Assembly: GCA_016183985.1 (NCBI GenBank) | Contig: JACPDN010000006.1 | Location: forward strand, 62,001 to 126,000 | Direction of reading: 5' to 3' | DNA length: 64,000 nt | Origin: Pseudomonadota bacterium | Lineage (GTDB): Bacteria > Pseudomonadota > Alphaproteobacteria > Dongiales > Dongiaceae | In this document: one piece after another, positions 35,002 to 43,370 of the stretch | Layout: the number at the start of each line of letters is the position of its first letter | How positions within the stretch are numbered: position 1 is the first letter of the stretch | Position numbers and translations under genes: made by a program | The notes under the pieces: generated by a model | What the model was told of the DNA's origin: nothing | Databases searched by the model: none | What the model saw: only the letters and a program-made list of their open reading frames with translations

Positions 35002-36480
35002 TTGGCTTCGCGCAACCATCGCATTTTCGTGAGCCTGTTGGCTCTCGCATACCTTAGTGCCGTCAGCGCCGGCACGATCGCCGCAATCATGTCCATCGCG
35101 GATCAAGTCTGGGCCGGAAACGGCAATGGCAATGGCGGCGGCAATGGCGGCGGCAATGGCGGCGGCAACGGCGGCGGCAACGGCGGTGGGAACGGTGGCG
35201 GCAACGGCGGCGGGAATAGCGGCGGCAATTCCGGCAACAGCGGAAATAATGGCAACAACGGCAATAGCGCTAACGCCCCTGGCAAGAGCGGCAATAATGG
35301 CAAGAAGGCCGGCCAAAACAAGGTCGGCACTCCCACAATAGACACTGCGATTGTTGGACCGGCTCCATCTCAAATAGCTGGCAGCGGTACCATGGACCGT
35401 GCAGTTGCCAATGAAATTGTCGTCGCCAATGCTGAACCGAGCCTACAGGGTTTTGCTGAAGCGAACGGCATGAATGTCGTCTCCCAGCAGAACATGGGTG
35501 CGCTCGGATTTTCAGTCACGCGCATCTCGGTACCGACCAACGTCTCCCTCGCGGCAGCCCGCGCCAAGATAAAGTCGGCGTTTCCTGGGGCGTCGGTTGA
35601 CTATAATCACGTCTATTCGCCGCAGGCCAATCTATCGCTGCCGACCCACAGCTATGCCAGCAAGCAAATCAATTGGAGTCCGACGCTCCAAGGCTGCAGC
35701 GCTCCATCTCTAGGAATCGGCATACTGGATACTTTGGCGGATCTCACCACGCCGCTGCTGCACGGCGCCAACATTACGCAGCAGCAATTCCTCGACGAGA
35801 CAAGCGATATTCCGGCAGCCCCTGATCACGGCAGTATCGTGGCGTCAATTCTCGTCGGCCAGAAGGATTTCGGCTTGTTGCCGAATGCAGCGGTCTCCGT
35901 CGCGGGGATCTTCGGCCTCGACGCAAAAGGTGAGCCGATTGCTAGTGCGACGTCTTTCATGGCGGGCCTCAACTGGCTTGCCGAGCGGGGCGTCAAGACC
36001 GTCAATACAAGTCTGAGCGGGCCGGACAACGATCTTGTGGGATTGGCAATCGCCGCAGCGAAAACGCGACACATTCAGATCGTCGCTGCTGTCGGCAATG
36101 ATGGCCTTGATAGCACACCGCGCTTTCCGGCAGCCTATCCTGGTGTCGTCGGCGTCACAGCAATCGATTTCGAAAAGCATCCCTACTCTCTCGCCAACAG
36201 AGGTTCCTTTGTTGGCCTCGCGGCACCCGGTGTCGATCTATGGATACCGGGCGGCGGCAAGCCTGATAGTGCTGCCTACACGTTGGCTTCTGCAGAGGGG
36301 AAATTTGTCAGCGGGACATCCTTTGCCGCGCCGTTCGTAGCCGCGGCGTTGGCCATCAATGGCAATGATGTCGAGGGGCTCTACGCGGACGCTATTGACC
36401 TGGGCGCAGCCGGCAAAGACCCGGTCTATGGTCATGGCCTCGTCCAAGCGGCATTGAATTGCACAATGGCCGTGCGATAA
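35002..36480 (+). CDS. Exported subtilisin-like serine protease with Gly/Asn-rich spacer
   Basis: A 492-aa S8-family protease. An N-terminal membrane segment or signal peptide (about 8-38) is followed by a GGGN-repeat spacer (about 39-92), a prodomain-like region, and the catalytic domain with D243 (GILDTLAD), H276 (DHGSIVASIL), the oxyanion Asn in AAVGNDG, and S440 (SGTSFAAPFV). The start is TTG 35002 behind AGGAG. It is the third gene after the ECF sigma and anti-sigma genes, 49 bp downstream, so probably in the same operon. It could process the adhesin or other exported products, or the anti-sigma factor; this is inference. Confidence 0.88.
   Translation: MASRNHRIFVSLLALAYLSAVSAGTIAAIMSIADQVWAGNGNGNGGGNGGGNGGGNGGGNGGGNGGGNGGGNSGGNSGNSGNNGNNGNSANAPGKSGNNGKKAGQNKVGTPTIDTAIVGPAPSQIAGSGTMDRAVANEIVVANAEPSLQGFAEANGMNVVSQQNMGALGFSVTRISVPTNVSLAAARAKIKSAFPGASVDYNHVYSPQANLSLPTHSYASKQINWSPTLQGCSAPSLGIGILDTLADLTTPLLHGANITQQQFLDETSDIPAAPDHGSIVASILVGQKDFGLLPNAAVSVAGIFGLDAKGEPIASATSFMAGLNWLAERGVKTVNTSLSGPDNDLVGLAIAAAKTRHIQIVAAVGNDGLDSTPRFPAAYPGVVGVTAIDFEKHPYSLANRGSFVGLAAPGVDLWIPGGGKPDSAAYTLASAEGKFVSGTSFAAPFVAAALAINGNDVEGLYADAIDLGAAGKDPVYGHGLVQAALNCTMAVR
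35117..35276 (+). repeat. Gly/Asn-coding microsatellite in the subtilase gene
   Basis: Tandem copies of a 12-base unit of the type GGCGGCAAYGGC encode the GGGN spacer. The repeats are in frame, and slipped-strand changes in length would keep the frame while altering spacer length. Confidence 0.85.
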
Positions 36481-36502
36481 GACAACAGCTTATCGCACGG
36501 CC
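36468..36502. terminator. Perfect hairpin at the subtilase stop codon
   Basis: GGCCGTGCGATAA (36468-36480, including the TAA stop) and TTATCGCACGGCC (36490-36502) form a perfect 13-bp stem with a 9-nt loop, between two convergent genes. There is no U-tract on either strand, so it is either a non-canonical bidirectional terminator or an mRNA 3'-end stabiliser. Confidence 0.6.
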
Positions 36503-36527
36503 AACGCGCTAGGCTACACCGATATCA

Positions 36528-37256
36528 TCAGGACGGATCGGCCTCGTCATCACTGTCCGAGGAAAAGCCGTTGATCTCATTCACCCGATCCGACAGATCT
36601 TCTGCAAAGCTCTTCGCCGGTTCTTCGCCTTCGCCCGGGGTCTCACCCGGCGTTTCATTCGGATCCTCATCCGTCAGCGACGAATAATCATCGCCATAGA
36701 CTTCGGTCAAACGATCGAGAACTTCCTTCACGATTTCCGGGCTCATCGTCTTGTTCGTGGCATCGGCAAGAGCACCGGCGAGGTCATCCATGGTGACCTC
36801 ATTTGGATCCTCCGTTGTACCGTCCTCCGCCGTGCCCTCGGGCGCCTGCTGTTCCGCGAAGCCGTTCAGCAAATCGTGGAATACCTGGCTGATTTTGCCG
36901 ATCGACGAATTGGGCGACGCGTTGTTGAGTGCTTCCGGAGCCGCATGGAGGAAGCCGTTCAGCTTGCCCAATTGGCTAGCCGTGGGGCTATCGTCGTCGT
37001 CTGGCGTAGCGTTCTTGTTGCTATGATTCTGTCCACCATTGGCGTGATCAGAATCATTGGCGGCATGGTCAGCCGACTTTCCTCCGGCATTGCCGCCATT
37101 ACCGCCGCCATTGCCGTGGCCGCCGCCGTTTCCACCACCATTCTTCGCAACAGCGATATTGCCCACTGGCATTGCAACGAAAGCAGCTGATGCAAGCACC
37201 AAGGTCGCACCTACCAATAGGCTCTGAAGGGTAATGTGCTTCTTGTTCGTCGTCAT
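36528..37256 (-). CDS. Exported Gly/Asn-rich acidic protein
   Basis: A 242-aa protein. A signal peptide ends near NIAVA-KNGG (about residue 37). The mature N-terminus is a Gly/Asn/His-rich low-complexity segment (NGGGNGGGHGNGGGNGG), and the remainder is acidic and mostly helical, with a Pro/Glu-rich patch (DEDPNETPGETPGEGEEP). ATG 37256 is chosen for its GGAGAG. No known family. The low-complexity part resembles those of the adjacent subtilase and FecR protein, and an ECF-type promoter lies at 37311-37336. Confidence 0.75.
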   Translation of the reverse strand: MTTNKKHITLQSLLVGATLVLASAAFVAMPVGNIAVAKNGGGNGGGHGNGGGNGGNAGGKSADHAANDSDHANGGQNHSNKNATPDDDDSPTASQLGKLNGFLHAAPEALNNASPNSSIGKISQVFHDLLNGFAEQQAPEGTAEDGTTEDPNEVTMDDLAGALADATNKTMSPEIVKEVLDRLTEVYGDDYSSLTDEDPNETPGETPGEGEEPAKSFAEDLSDRVNEINGFSSDSDDEADPS

Positions 37257-37310
37257 TGGTCTCTCCAACCGGATTTAATTGTCGGGCGTTGCATGCCCGC
37301 GACGACAACT

Positions 37311-37343
37311 AACGGCCCTGGCAGGACTGCTATTCCTGCCAGG
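37311..37343 (-). promoter_or_regulatory. ECF-type promoter overlapping a perfect hairpin
   Basis: On the minus strand GGAAT (37332-37336), 17 bp, CGTT (37311-37314), 55 bp before the ATG of the Gly/Asn-rich protein. The same stretch forms a perfect 10-bp hairpin, CCTGGCAGGA / TCCTGCCAGG (37317-37343), which may also end the fecR transcript. Confidence 0.65.
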
Positions 37344-37401
37344 TTAACGATCGAACGGTCAGATCACAGGCTTGTCCCAGAAGGCGACAATTCGGTGGCA
37401 C

Positions 37402-38322
37402 TTAGTGGTTCTTACCACCGCCATTGCCACCGCCATTGCCGCCACCACCGGCATTGCCGCCATTGCCACCATTGCCGGGATTATCATTGTCGTGCTTACC
37501 CGGATTGTCGCCATGGCCCGAATTGCCATCGCCATCGCTGTCGGATTGGCCGCCACCGGAGGAACCTCCGCCGGACGAGCCGCCACCCGACGATCCACCA
37601 CCAGAAGAGCCGCCGCTCGCAGGCTCGTTCCCCTTCGGCTTGCCGGACTTATCCTGGTCGCGCGGATCAACATCCGTTGCCTCGCCCGGTGCGGATTCGC
37701 TCGGCGCGCCGGCAGCCGTTGCAAAATCGCCAATGGTGCCAACTTGCGGAGGCTGGTCTTCCGTCTCGATGAGAATGCTTTGGCCCTCTTCCGCCTCAGC
37801 GACACTTTCATTCTCATGCGGCTTGGCCGTCACCTTTCCTGAAAGGACGTCGATGACTGTCCCGCCATTTGCGCCAACGGATACGACGATGTCCGTGCCG
37901 CGGATGCCGACCGTCGCGACGGGTGTCGAAAATTGCACGCCCGTATCGTCGGTTGACACGCCGCCCGTCGTGTAGCGCGCTACGCCTTGTGGAATGGAAA
38001 TATTGGCGGCGGATTTCAGCGCGCTCGGATCGAACACATAGGAATCGAGAACAAGGTCGCTATCCGCCTCGAGGCGCAGCGTGGCACCGTCCGGGAAGTT
38101 CATTTCGATGGCGGAATCCGGTCCGGTGCGGATGGCTTCATCCGTCAACAGCTTATCGCCGACCTTGGCCGATGCCTCTGCTCCGCCCGGTGGGGTATGA
38201 AAAGCGTCTTTCACAACGTCAACCACACTCGCTACCGGCAGCGCCTCGGTTGCGGCCAGTGCAAGCGCAGAAATTGTACACACAAAAACGACCCCAATGC
38301 TGGGGGCGATGAGCTTCTTCAT
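37402..38322 (-). CDS. Exported FecR-domain protein with Gly/Ser-rich tail
   Basis: A 306-aa protein with a signal peptide (cleavage near LALA-ATEA, residue 24) and a FecR domain (about 40-175) showing the typical GDKLLTDEAIRTGPDSAIEMNFPDGATLRLEADSDLVLD and TPVATVGIRGTDIVV blocks. A long disordered tail follows, with GGSSGGG repeats and a GNGGNAGGGGNGGG end. Stand-alone FecR proteins of this type occur beside CHASE2-cyclases, as here, where the two genes diverge from a 172-bp region. It probably senses or scaffolds something at the envelope; it is not a TonB-linked FecR, as no receptor is near. Confidence 0.88.
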   Translation of the reverse strand: MKKLIAPSIGVVFVCTISALALAATEALPVASVVDVVKDAFHTPPGGAEASAKVGDKLLTDEAIRTGPDSAIEMNFPDGATLRLEADSDLVLDSYVFDPSALKSAANISIPQGVARYTTGGVSTDDTGVQFSTPVATVGIRGTDIVVSVGANGGTVIDVLSGKVTAKPHENESVAEAEEGQSILIETEDQPPQVGTIGDFATAAGAPSESAPGEATDVDPRDQDKSGKPKGNEPASGGSSGGGSSGGGSSGGGSSGGGQSDSDGDGNSGHGDNPGKHDNDNPGNGGNGGNAGGGGNGGGNGGGKNH

Positions 38323-38398
38323 GACCTACCCTCCCCCCAAATTAGGCCGCGATGCTGCAACGCAACATATCAAGCGGTATAAACTGGGACAAGACGAC

Positions 38399-38423
38399 TA
38401 CGGCTGGCATCATCCGTTATTCC
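38399..38423 (-). promoter_or_regulatory. Weak ECF-type promoter for the fecR gene
   Basis: On the minus strand GGAAT (38419-38423), 16 bp, CGTA (38399-38402), 77 bp before the fecR start. It differs from the four better matches in spacing and in the last base. Confidence 0.35.
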
Positions 38424-38494
38424 CCGGCCCCTGCCGGAAAATATAAATCAGTCGACCGCAGCCAGATCGGCGCTGATCATTCCGTTCGGGATAG

Positions 38495-40732
38495 ATGGGC
38501 TTACAACGAATGTCATACCTACTGCAACGGGGATTACCCGCACTAGTGTTAATTGGCGCACTGGCCCTGCGCATCCAGGATCCACTATTTCTTTCTGAAA
38601 TACGTTTGCGCACTTTCGACATTTTTCAACGCTTTAAGCCACGCACTTATGTCGAAACGCCAGTGCGCGTGATCGATATCGATAACACGACGCTGCAGCG
38701 TTTCGGGCAATGGCCCTGGCCCCGCAGTCAGGTGGCTGACCTTATTGGCAAGTTGGGAGCGGCGGGCGCCCGCGCCGTAGCGCTCGACATCGTATTTGCC
38801 GAACCGGATAGAACCGGACCGAAGGCCGCGGCTGCTGGCTGGGGTCTCGCCGATACCGATCCCCTCGCCCAGGCCATCACCGCGCGCGTGACCGATCCCG
38901 ATCTGGTACTGGTCAATGCAGTGAAGAGTACCCCAACCGTGCTCGGCTTCATCCTTCTCAACGAGGAAGGCACGGCACCGATGCCGCGACGCAAGGCCGG
39001 CATGGCCGTCACCGGCGCTGCTGCCGGCCGCGATCCACGCAACTTCGTCAGAAGATTCAACTCAGCGATCACCAGCCTGCAGCCGTTTCAAATCGCCGCC
39101 AAGGGCCAGGGCAGCATCAACGTCTTCACGGAAGGAGATGCGATCGTTCGGCGCCTGCCTCTGTTGCTCAATGGGCGGGATACGCTCTATCCCAGTCTTG
39201 TTGCCGACACCCTGCGGGTCGCCCAGAAGGCCTCTACCATCGTGGTGAAGTCATCCGGTGCCGCAGGCTACACAGCGTGGTGGCAGCGCTTGACCGGCAG
39301 CTTGGTCGATATCGAAGGTATTGCCGAGGTGAAAATCGGCGCACTGAAGCCGTTGACCGATGAGCATGGCCAAGTGTGGCTTTACGATACCGGGCGTATC
39401 GCTGCCCGCACGATCCCGGCTTGGCGCATCCTGGAGGGCGAGAAGGTCGACCTTGCAGGCACTATTCTCTTCATCGGCACCAGCGCGCCGGGCCTGCTTG
39501 ATCTCCGGGCAACGCCTACTGACGCGGTCACGCCGGGCGTAGAAATCCACGCCCAGATCGCCGAGCAGATTCTGACGGGCGTGTCGCTCAATCGCCCCTA
39601 TTGGACCATCCTTCCGGAGCTTGGTTTTCTGATCGTGCTGGGTAGTGCCATGATCGCACTGCTGCCACGCGTCGGCCCGCTGGGCTGCGCGTTTCTTGGA
39701 GCCACGGCGATGCTGACGGCGATCGGCGCTGCTTGGTATGCCTTTGCCGATCGAGGCCAGCTTTTCGATCCGATCTATCCCAGCCTTGCCGCCTTGCTGG
39801 TTTTTATCATCGGCGCGATGTCGTCCTACTTTCGCTCCGATACCGAGCGACGCTCGGTACGCGCCGCCTTCAGCCACTACCTATCGCCGCAGATGGTCGA
39901 ACAATTGGCAGCAGAGCCGGAACGCTTGCGCCTCGGTGGTGAGCTCCGGCCTCTCACGATCCTATTTTGCGATATCCGCGATTTCACCAGCATCTCGGAG
40001 CGCACGTCGCCGCAGGATCTCACCTTGCTCCTCAATCGCTTTCTGACGCCGATGACCGATGCGGTCCTGAGCCACGGCGGCACGATCGACAAGTATATCG
40101 GCGACAGCATCATGGCATTCTGGAACGCGCCGCTCGATGATCCGCATCACGCGCGCAACGCCTGCCTCGCCGCGATAGAAATGCGCCGTCGCCTCGCCAC
40201 TCTCAATGGCGAGCTGGAGCGCGAGGCGGAGGTGCAGCGACGTCATCACGAACCCTTGCGGATGGGTATCGGCATCAACTCCGGCATTTGCCTGGTCGGC
40301 AATCTCGGCTCGCAGCAACGCTTCAACTATTCGGCCATCGGCGACGAGGTGAACCTGGCCTCACGCATGGAGGGCCTGTCAAAGAACTATGGCGTCGACA
40401 TTCTGATCGGCTGGGCGACGCAAGACCTTGTCCCTGATTTTGCCGTCCTGCCGTTGGGATTGGCGGCCGTGAAGGGCAAGGCCGAAAGCAGCTCGGTATT
40501 CGCACTTCTCGCCGATCCCGATTTCAACGCCGGGGCGAATGCGAATTCGGTTCTGCAGGCATTTTCCCAGATTGTGCGCGCCATCACCGATCACGACCTG
40601 GCTCATGCGCTCAGCCTGCTTAATGCCAGCCGCCAGGATGCCATCGCGGCGGGTCTTGGCCCGCTTATCGACCACTTGGACGCGACGCTCATCAGAATGG
40701 AACAGCGGCTAAAGAGAACATCGGCTTCGTGA
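38495..40732 (+). CDS. CHASE2-domain class III adenylate cyclase
   Basis: A 745-aa membrane signalling enzyme. It has an N-terminal membrane helix, a periplasmic CHASE2 sensor domain (about 30-345), three membrane helices (about 365-440), and a cyclase domain (about 470-660). The metal aspartates are present in LFCDIRDFT (about 491) and GDSIMAFWNAP. The purine-selecting Lys is present in TIDKYIGD and its Asp partner in AIGDEVNLASRMEG, which favours ATP over GTP and cAMP as product. It is divergent from the FecR gene, an association repeatedly seen in proteobacteria. An ATG at 38510 is an alternative start. Confidence 0.92.
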   Translation: MGLQRMSYLLQRGLPALVLIGALALRIQDPLFLSEIRLRTFDIFQRFKPRTYVETPVRVIDIDNTTLQRFGQWPWPRSQVADLIGKLGAAGARAVALDIVFAEPDRTGPKAAAAGWGLADTDPLAQAITARVTDPDLVLVNAVKSTPTVLGFILLNEEGTAPMPRRKAGMAVTGAAAGRDPRNFVRRFNSAITSLQPFQIAAKGQGSINVFTEGDAIVRRLPLLLNGRDTLYPSLVADTLRVAQKASTIVVKSSGAAGYTAWWQRLTGSLVDIEGIAEVKIGALKPLTDEHGQVWLYDTGRIAARTIPAWRILEGEKVDLAGTILFIGTSAPGLLDLRATPTDAVTPGVEIHAQIAEQILTGVSLNRPYWTILPELGFLIVLGSAMIALLPRVGPLGCAFLGATAMLTAIGAAWYAFADRGQLFDPIYPSLAALLVFIIGAMSSYFRSDTERRSVRAAFSHYLSPQMVEQLAAEPERLRLGGELRPLTILFCDIRDFTSISERTSPQDLTLLLNRFLTPMTDAVLSHGGTIDKYIGDSIMAFWNAPLDDPHHARNACLAAIEMRRRLATLNGELEREAEVQRRHHEPLRMGIGINSGICLVGNLGSQQRFNYSAIGDEVNLASRMEGLSKNYGVDILIGWATQDLVPDFAVLPLGLAAVKGKAESSSVFALLADPDFNAGANANSVLQAFSQIVRAITDHDLAHALSLLNASRQDAIAAGLGPLIDHLDATLIRMEQRLKRTSAS

Positions 40733-40797
40733 GTACGAATACACACACCCCAATGCATCTTTTTTTCCACATGACGGGAATAAGTCCGCCTGGAAGC

Positions 40798-40823
40798 GGA
40801 ATAGGTGCCCCGGCGATCTCGTT
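40798..40823 (+). promoter_or_regulatory. ECF-type promoter for the Tad pseudopilin operon
   Basis: GGAAT (40798-40802), 17 bp, CGTT (40820-40823), 37 bp before the TadG start codon. It has the same -35, spacer length and -10 as the adhesin, DUF5801 and Gly/Asn-rich gene promoters. Confidence 0.65.
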
Positions 40824-40859
40824 TTACGAGGGCATAAAAATCGAGATCGCGGATCCAGC

Positions 40860-42206
40860 ATGGCTAAATTACGGAAAATATTCACCAAATTCGCATCGAA
40901 TTTCTTAGCTCGGCCGAGCCGGTATCTATCTGACGACAGGGGTGGCGCAGCCATCGTCGTCGGCGTCTCGATGTCGCTTCTGGTCGGCATGGTCGGCTTC
41001 GGCGTCGAAGTCGGATCCTGGTACGCGACAAAGCGCCATAACCAGACGGCTGCCGACGCTGCAGCCTTGGGCGCCGCCTTCAATATGTACATGACCGAGA
41101 GTTCCAGCCAGATCCAGCATTCGGCCGAAGTCGATGCGGCGAAGAATCAAGTTGTGCCGAGCGGCCTCGTCACCATCACCGCGTCGGCACCGCCGACGAG
41201 TGGCGCTTTTACCGCGAACCCCTTGGCTGTCGAGGTGGTCATCGTCGAGAAGCCAGCGCTGCTTTTCACATCCCTGCTCGGACGCGCTGTCGATCTGCGC
41301 GTGCGCTCAGTCGCCGAAGTGAAGATCCTGGGCGAAGCCTGCGTTCTGTCACTATCGCCCAGCGCCCCCATCGGTATTCAGCTGAGTGGCAGCGCCAACA
41401 TGCACCTCGATGGTTGCGGCATGTTCTCGAACGCGACCTCCAGCACCTCGATGACGACCGCTGGTGGCGCCCAGTTGCAGGTTGTGGCCGACTACTTTGC
41501 CATGGTCGGCGGGTTCGATCAGAACGGCAGCGCGCAGCCGGTCTTGGACACCGAACCGCCGTTGACCGGCCAGGCACCGATGCAGGATCCGTTCAAGGAT
41601 AAGCTTCCGGTCCCCCTGCCGGGCCCGGCGCAGGCTGATCCGAGATTCGGCAACGGTGACACCTGGGATGGCAGCGTCGCTTCAGGCAATGCCGCCTATT
41701 TCGATAGCGGCCTGACCTTCGGCAGCCAGTCGAACGTGACCATTCCAAGCTCGGTGAGCGAGGTCTATGTCAGAGGCGAGCTGAAGATCAATGCCGGCGC
41801 CGTGGTGAACTGTACCTGCACGTTCGTCCTGATGGATGCCGATTCCAAGGTAACGATCAATGGCAACGCGAACGTCACTGTGACGGCACCCAGCGCCGAT
41901 GCCAGCCCGACACCACGCTATGGCGGCGTCGCCTTCTACAACGCGGCCGGTAGTTCCAATACGAGAAGCTCGTTCGGCGGCACCGGCAACACCGCGATCT
42001 CGGGCGCTCTCTATTTTCCGAATCAGGAAATCGACTATCGCGGCACCAGCACCGGTGGCAGCAATTGCACGCGCCTCATCGGCAAGAACATCGTCTTTAT
42101 CGGCGATACGTCGGCGGCACTTTCCCCTGGCAATTCGAATTGCCCCAAGATGGGCAACAATGTCGGTCCGATGATCGCGAAATCGGTCCCGGTTCTGGTG
42201 GAGTAG
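40860..42206 (+). CDS. TadG-like pilus assembly protein
   Basis: A 448-aa protein with the N-terminal Tad signature: a short basic cytoplasmic part, RGGAAIVVGVSMSLLVGMVGFGVEVGSWYATKRHNQTAADAAALGAA (about residues 27-73), which is one membrane helix plus the start of a pilin-like helix. The large extracellular remainder is rich in Ser/Thr/Asn/Gly and contains six or more cysteines in pairs (DGCGMF, NCTCTF). TadG is thought to take part in anchoring or tip formation of Flp pili. The gene leads a three-gene operon with two TadE-like genes. The tad ATPase and secretin genes are not in the window. Confidence 0.85.
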   Translation: MAKLRKIFTKFASNFLARPSRYLSDDRGGAAIVVGVSMSLLVGMVGFGVEVGSWYATKRHNQTAADAAALGAAFNMYMTESSSQIQHSAEVDAAKNQVVPSGLVTITASAPPTSGAFTANPLAVEVVIVEKPALLFTSLLGRAVDLRVRSVAEVKILGEACVLSLSPSAPIGIQLSGSANMHLDGCGMFSNATSSTSMTTAGGAQLQVVADYFAMVGGFDQNGSAQPVLDTEPPLTGQAPMQDPFKDKLPVPLPGPAQADPRFGNGDTWDGSVASGNAAYFDSGLTFGSQSNVTIPSSVSEVYVRGELKINAGAVVNCTCTFVLMDADSKVTINGNANVTVTAPSADASPTPRYGGVAFYNAAGSSNTRSSFGGTGNTAISGALYFPNQEIDYRGTSTGGSNCTRLIGKNIVFIGDTSAALSPGNSNCPKMGNNVGPMIAKSVPVLVE

Positions 42207-42213
42207 CCAAGCC

Positions 42214-42702
42214 ATGCAACGCATGAAAACATGGCTAAAGCGCCTCCGCCGAGCCGACCGCGGCGCGGCCGCGCTTGAATTCGCCCTGGTCGCGCCGATG
42301 CTGATGGTCATGGCAACTGGCCTCATCGATTTCGGCCTCGCCATTCGCGCCAAGTCCGAGGTCGAAGGTGCCGCCCGCGCCGGCCTGCAGAAGGGCTTCG
42401 GCAATATGTGGGACGCGGCCGCGATCACCACCGCCGCCAAGAACGCCTTCTCCACCAAGACAGCGGATCAGGACAGCCTGACGGTCGAAGCGACCCCCAG
42501 TTGCTATTGCGACGGCACGATGACCGCATCAGGCAGCGATTGCACCAAGACAACGACCTGCGGCGGCGGCGCGATCGTCGAATACTATCTGACGGTCAAG
42601 GTGACGCAGACTCACGACATGTTGCTGAAGTATTACGTCTTCCCCAGTCAGCTGACGCTCACCAGCAGCGCCACCGCTCGTGCACAGCCAGGTGCCCTGT
42701 GA
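42214..42702 (+). CDS. TadE-like pseudopilin, cysteine-rich
   Basis: A 162-aa protein with the TadE motif RGAAALEFALVAPMLMVMATGLIDFGLAI (about residues 17-45), where the Glu at position +5 of the pilin helix is conserved. An unusual feature is a four-cysteine cluster (SCYCDG ... SDC ... TTTCGGG, about 94-114) in the extracellular part. It starts 7 bp after the TadG stop and overlaps the next gene by GTGA. Confidence 0.85.
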   Translation: MQRMKTWLKRLRRADRGAAALEFALVAPMLMVMATGLIDFGLAIRAKSEVEGAARAGLQKGFGNMWDAAAITTAAKNAFSTKTADQDSLTVEATPSCYCDGTMTASGSDCTKTTTCGGGAIVEYYLTVKVTQTHDMLLKYYVFPSQLTLTSSATARAQPGAL

Positions 42703-43079
42703 TCCGGAATGTGATCCGGAGACTCCTTCGCTCGAACAGCGGCGCTGTCGCAGTCGAGTTTGCACTCATATCGCCTGCACTCATTCTGATGCTGCTCGGC
42801 CTCGTCGAATGGGGCCGGTATATGTACGCCTACAACACCCTGCAATTCGGTTGTGCCCAGGCGGCCCGGTGGGGCGTGTTCCATATCACGGGCACCACGA
42901 CCGCTATTGAAGATTACGCCAAGGATCAGATGGCGGGTCTGACCCCCACTTCCGTCACCGCTGTGATCGACGCCCCAAGCAATACCGTAACCGTGTCGGC
43001 CGAGGCCCAATTCGACTTCATCACCGGGCTTGTCGCCCCCACCCCCGCACTCAAGATCATTGCCCGCGCAAAGATGTGA
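42699..43079 (+). CDS. TadE-like pseudopilin
   Basis: A 126-aa protein starting at GTG 42699, overlapping the previous stop by four bases (GTGA). The TadE motif SGAVAVEFALISPALILMLLGLVEWGRYMYAYN (about residues 14-46) is clear. The extracellular domain is short. It is the last gene of the tadG-tadE-tadE operon and is followed, after 67 bp, by a convergent tRNA gene. Confidence 0.85.
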   Translation: MIRNVIRRLLRSNSGAVAVEFALISPALILMLLGLVEWGRYMYAYNTLQFGCAQAARWGVFHITGTTTAIEDYAKDQMAGLTPTSVTAVIDAPSNTVTVSAEAQFDFITGLVAPTPALKIIARAKM

Positions 43080-43146
43080 GTAAGCACGCGCTAACGCCCG
43101 CCATCCGGGCCGGCGCTTCTCAGCTAAATATCCAGGAATTGAAGAG

Positions 43147-43222
43147 TGGCGTCCCCAACGGGATTTGAACCCGTGTTACCAACGTGAGAGGCTGGTGTCC
43201 TAGGCCACTAGACGATGGGGAC
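43147..43222 (-). tRNA. tRNA-Glu (anticodon CTC)
   Basis: On the minus strand the 76-nt sequence folds as a cloverleaf: acceptor GTCCCCA/TGGGGAC, D-arm GTCTAGTGGCCTAGGAC, anticodon stem CCAGC/GTTGG with loop CTCTCAC (anticodon CTC, reads GAG), T-arm with GGTTCAAATCC, discriminator G, and an encoded CCA. The body closely resembles the alphaproteobacterial tRNA-Glu. Confidence 0.96.
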
Positions 43223-43370
43223 CATGGCTGCCGCGGGCGCGAAATGGCTGCGGCGCGGGCGAACTCTTAGAGGATCGCCGCGCGCCGATCAAGCCTCATC
43301 TAACGCCTTGCTCAAAAAAGATTATTCCGGCCGGCTCGACCCCGCTTATGCGCATGGCCCCCAGGCCACC

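Noticed and set aside
43081-43370. Integration site at the tRNA-Glu gene
   Set aside because: No integrase, no repeated tRNA 3' end nearby, and flanking genes look ancestral.
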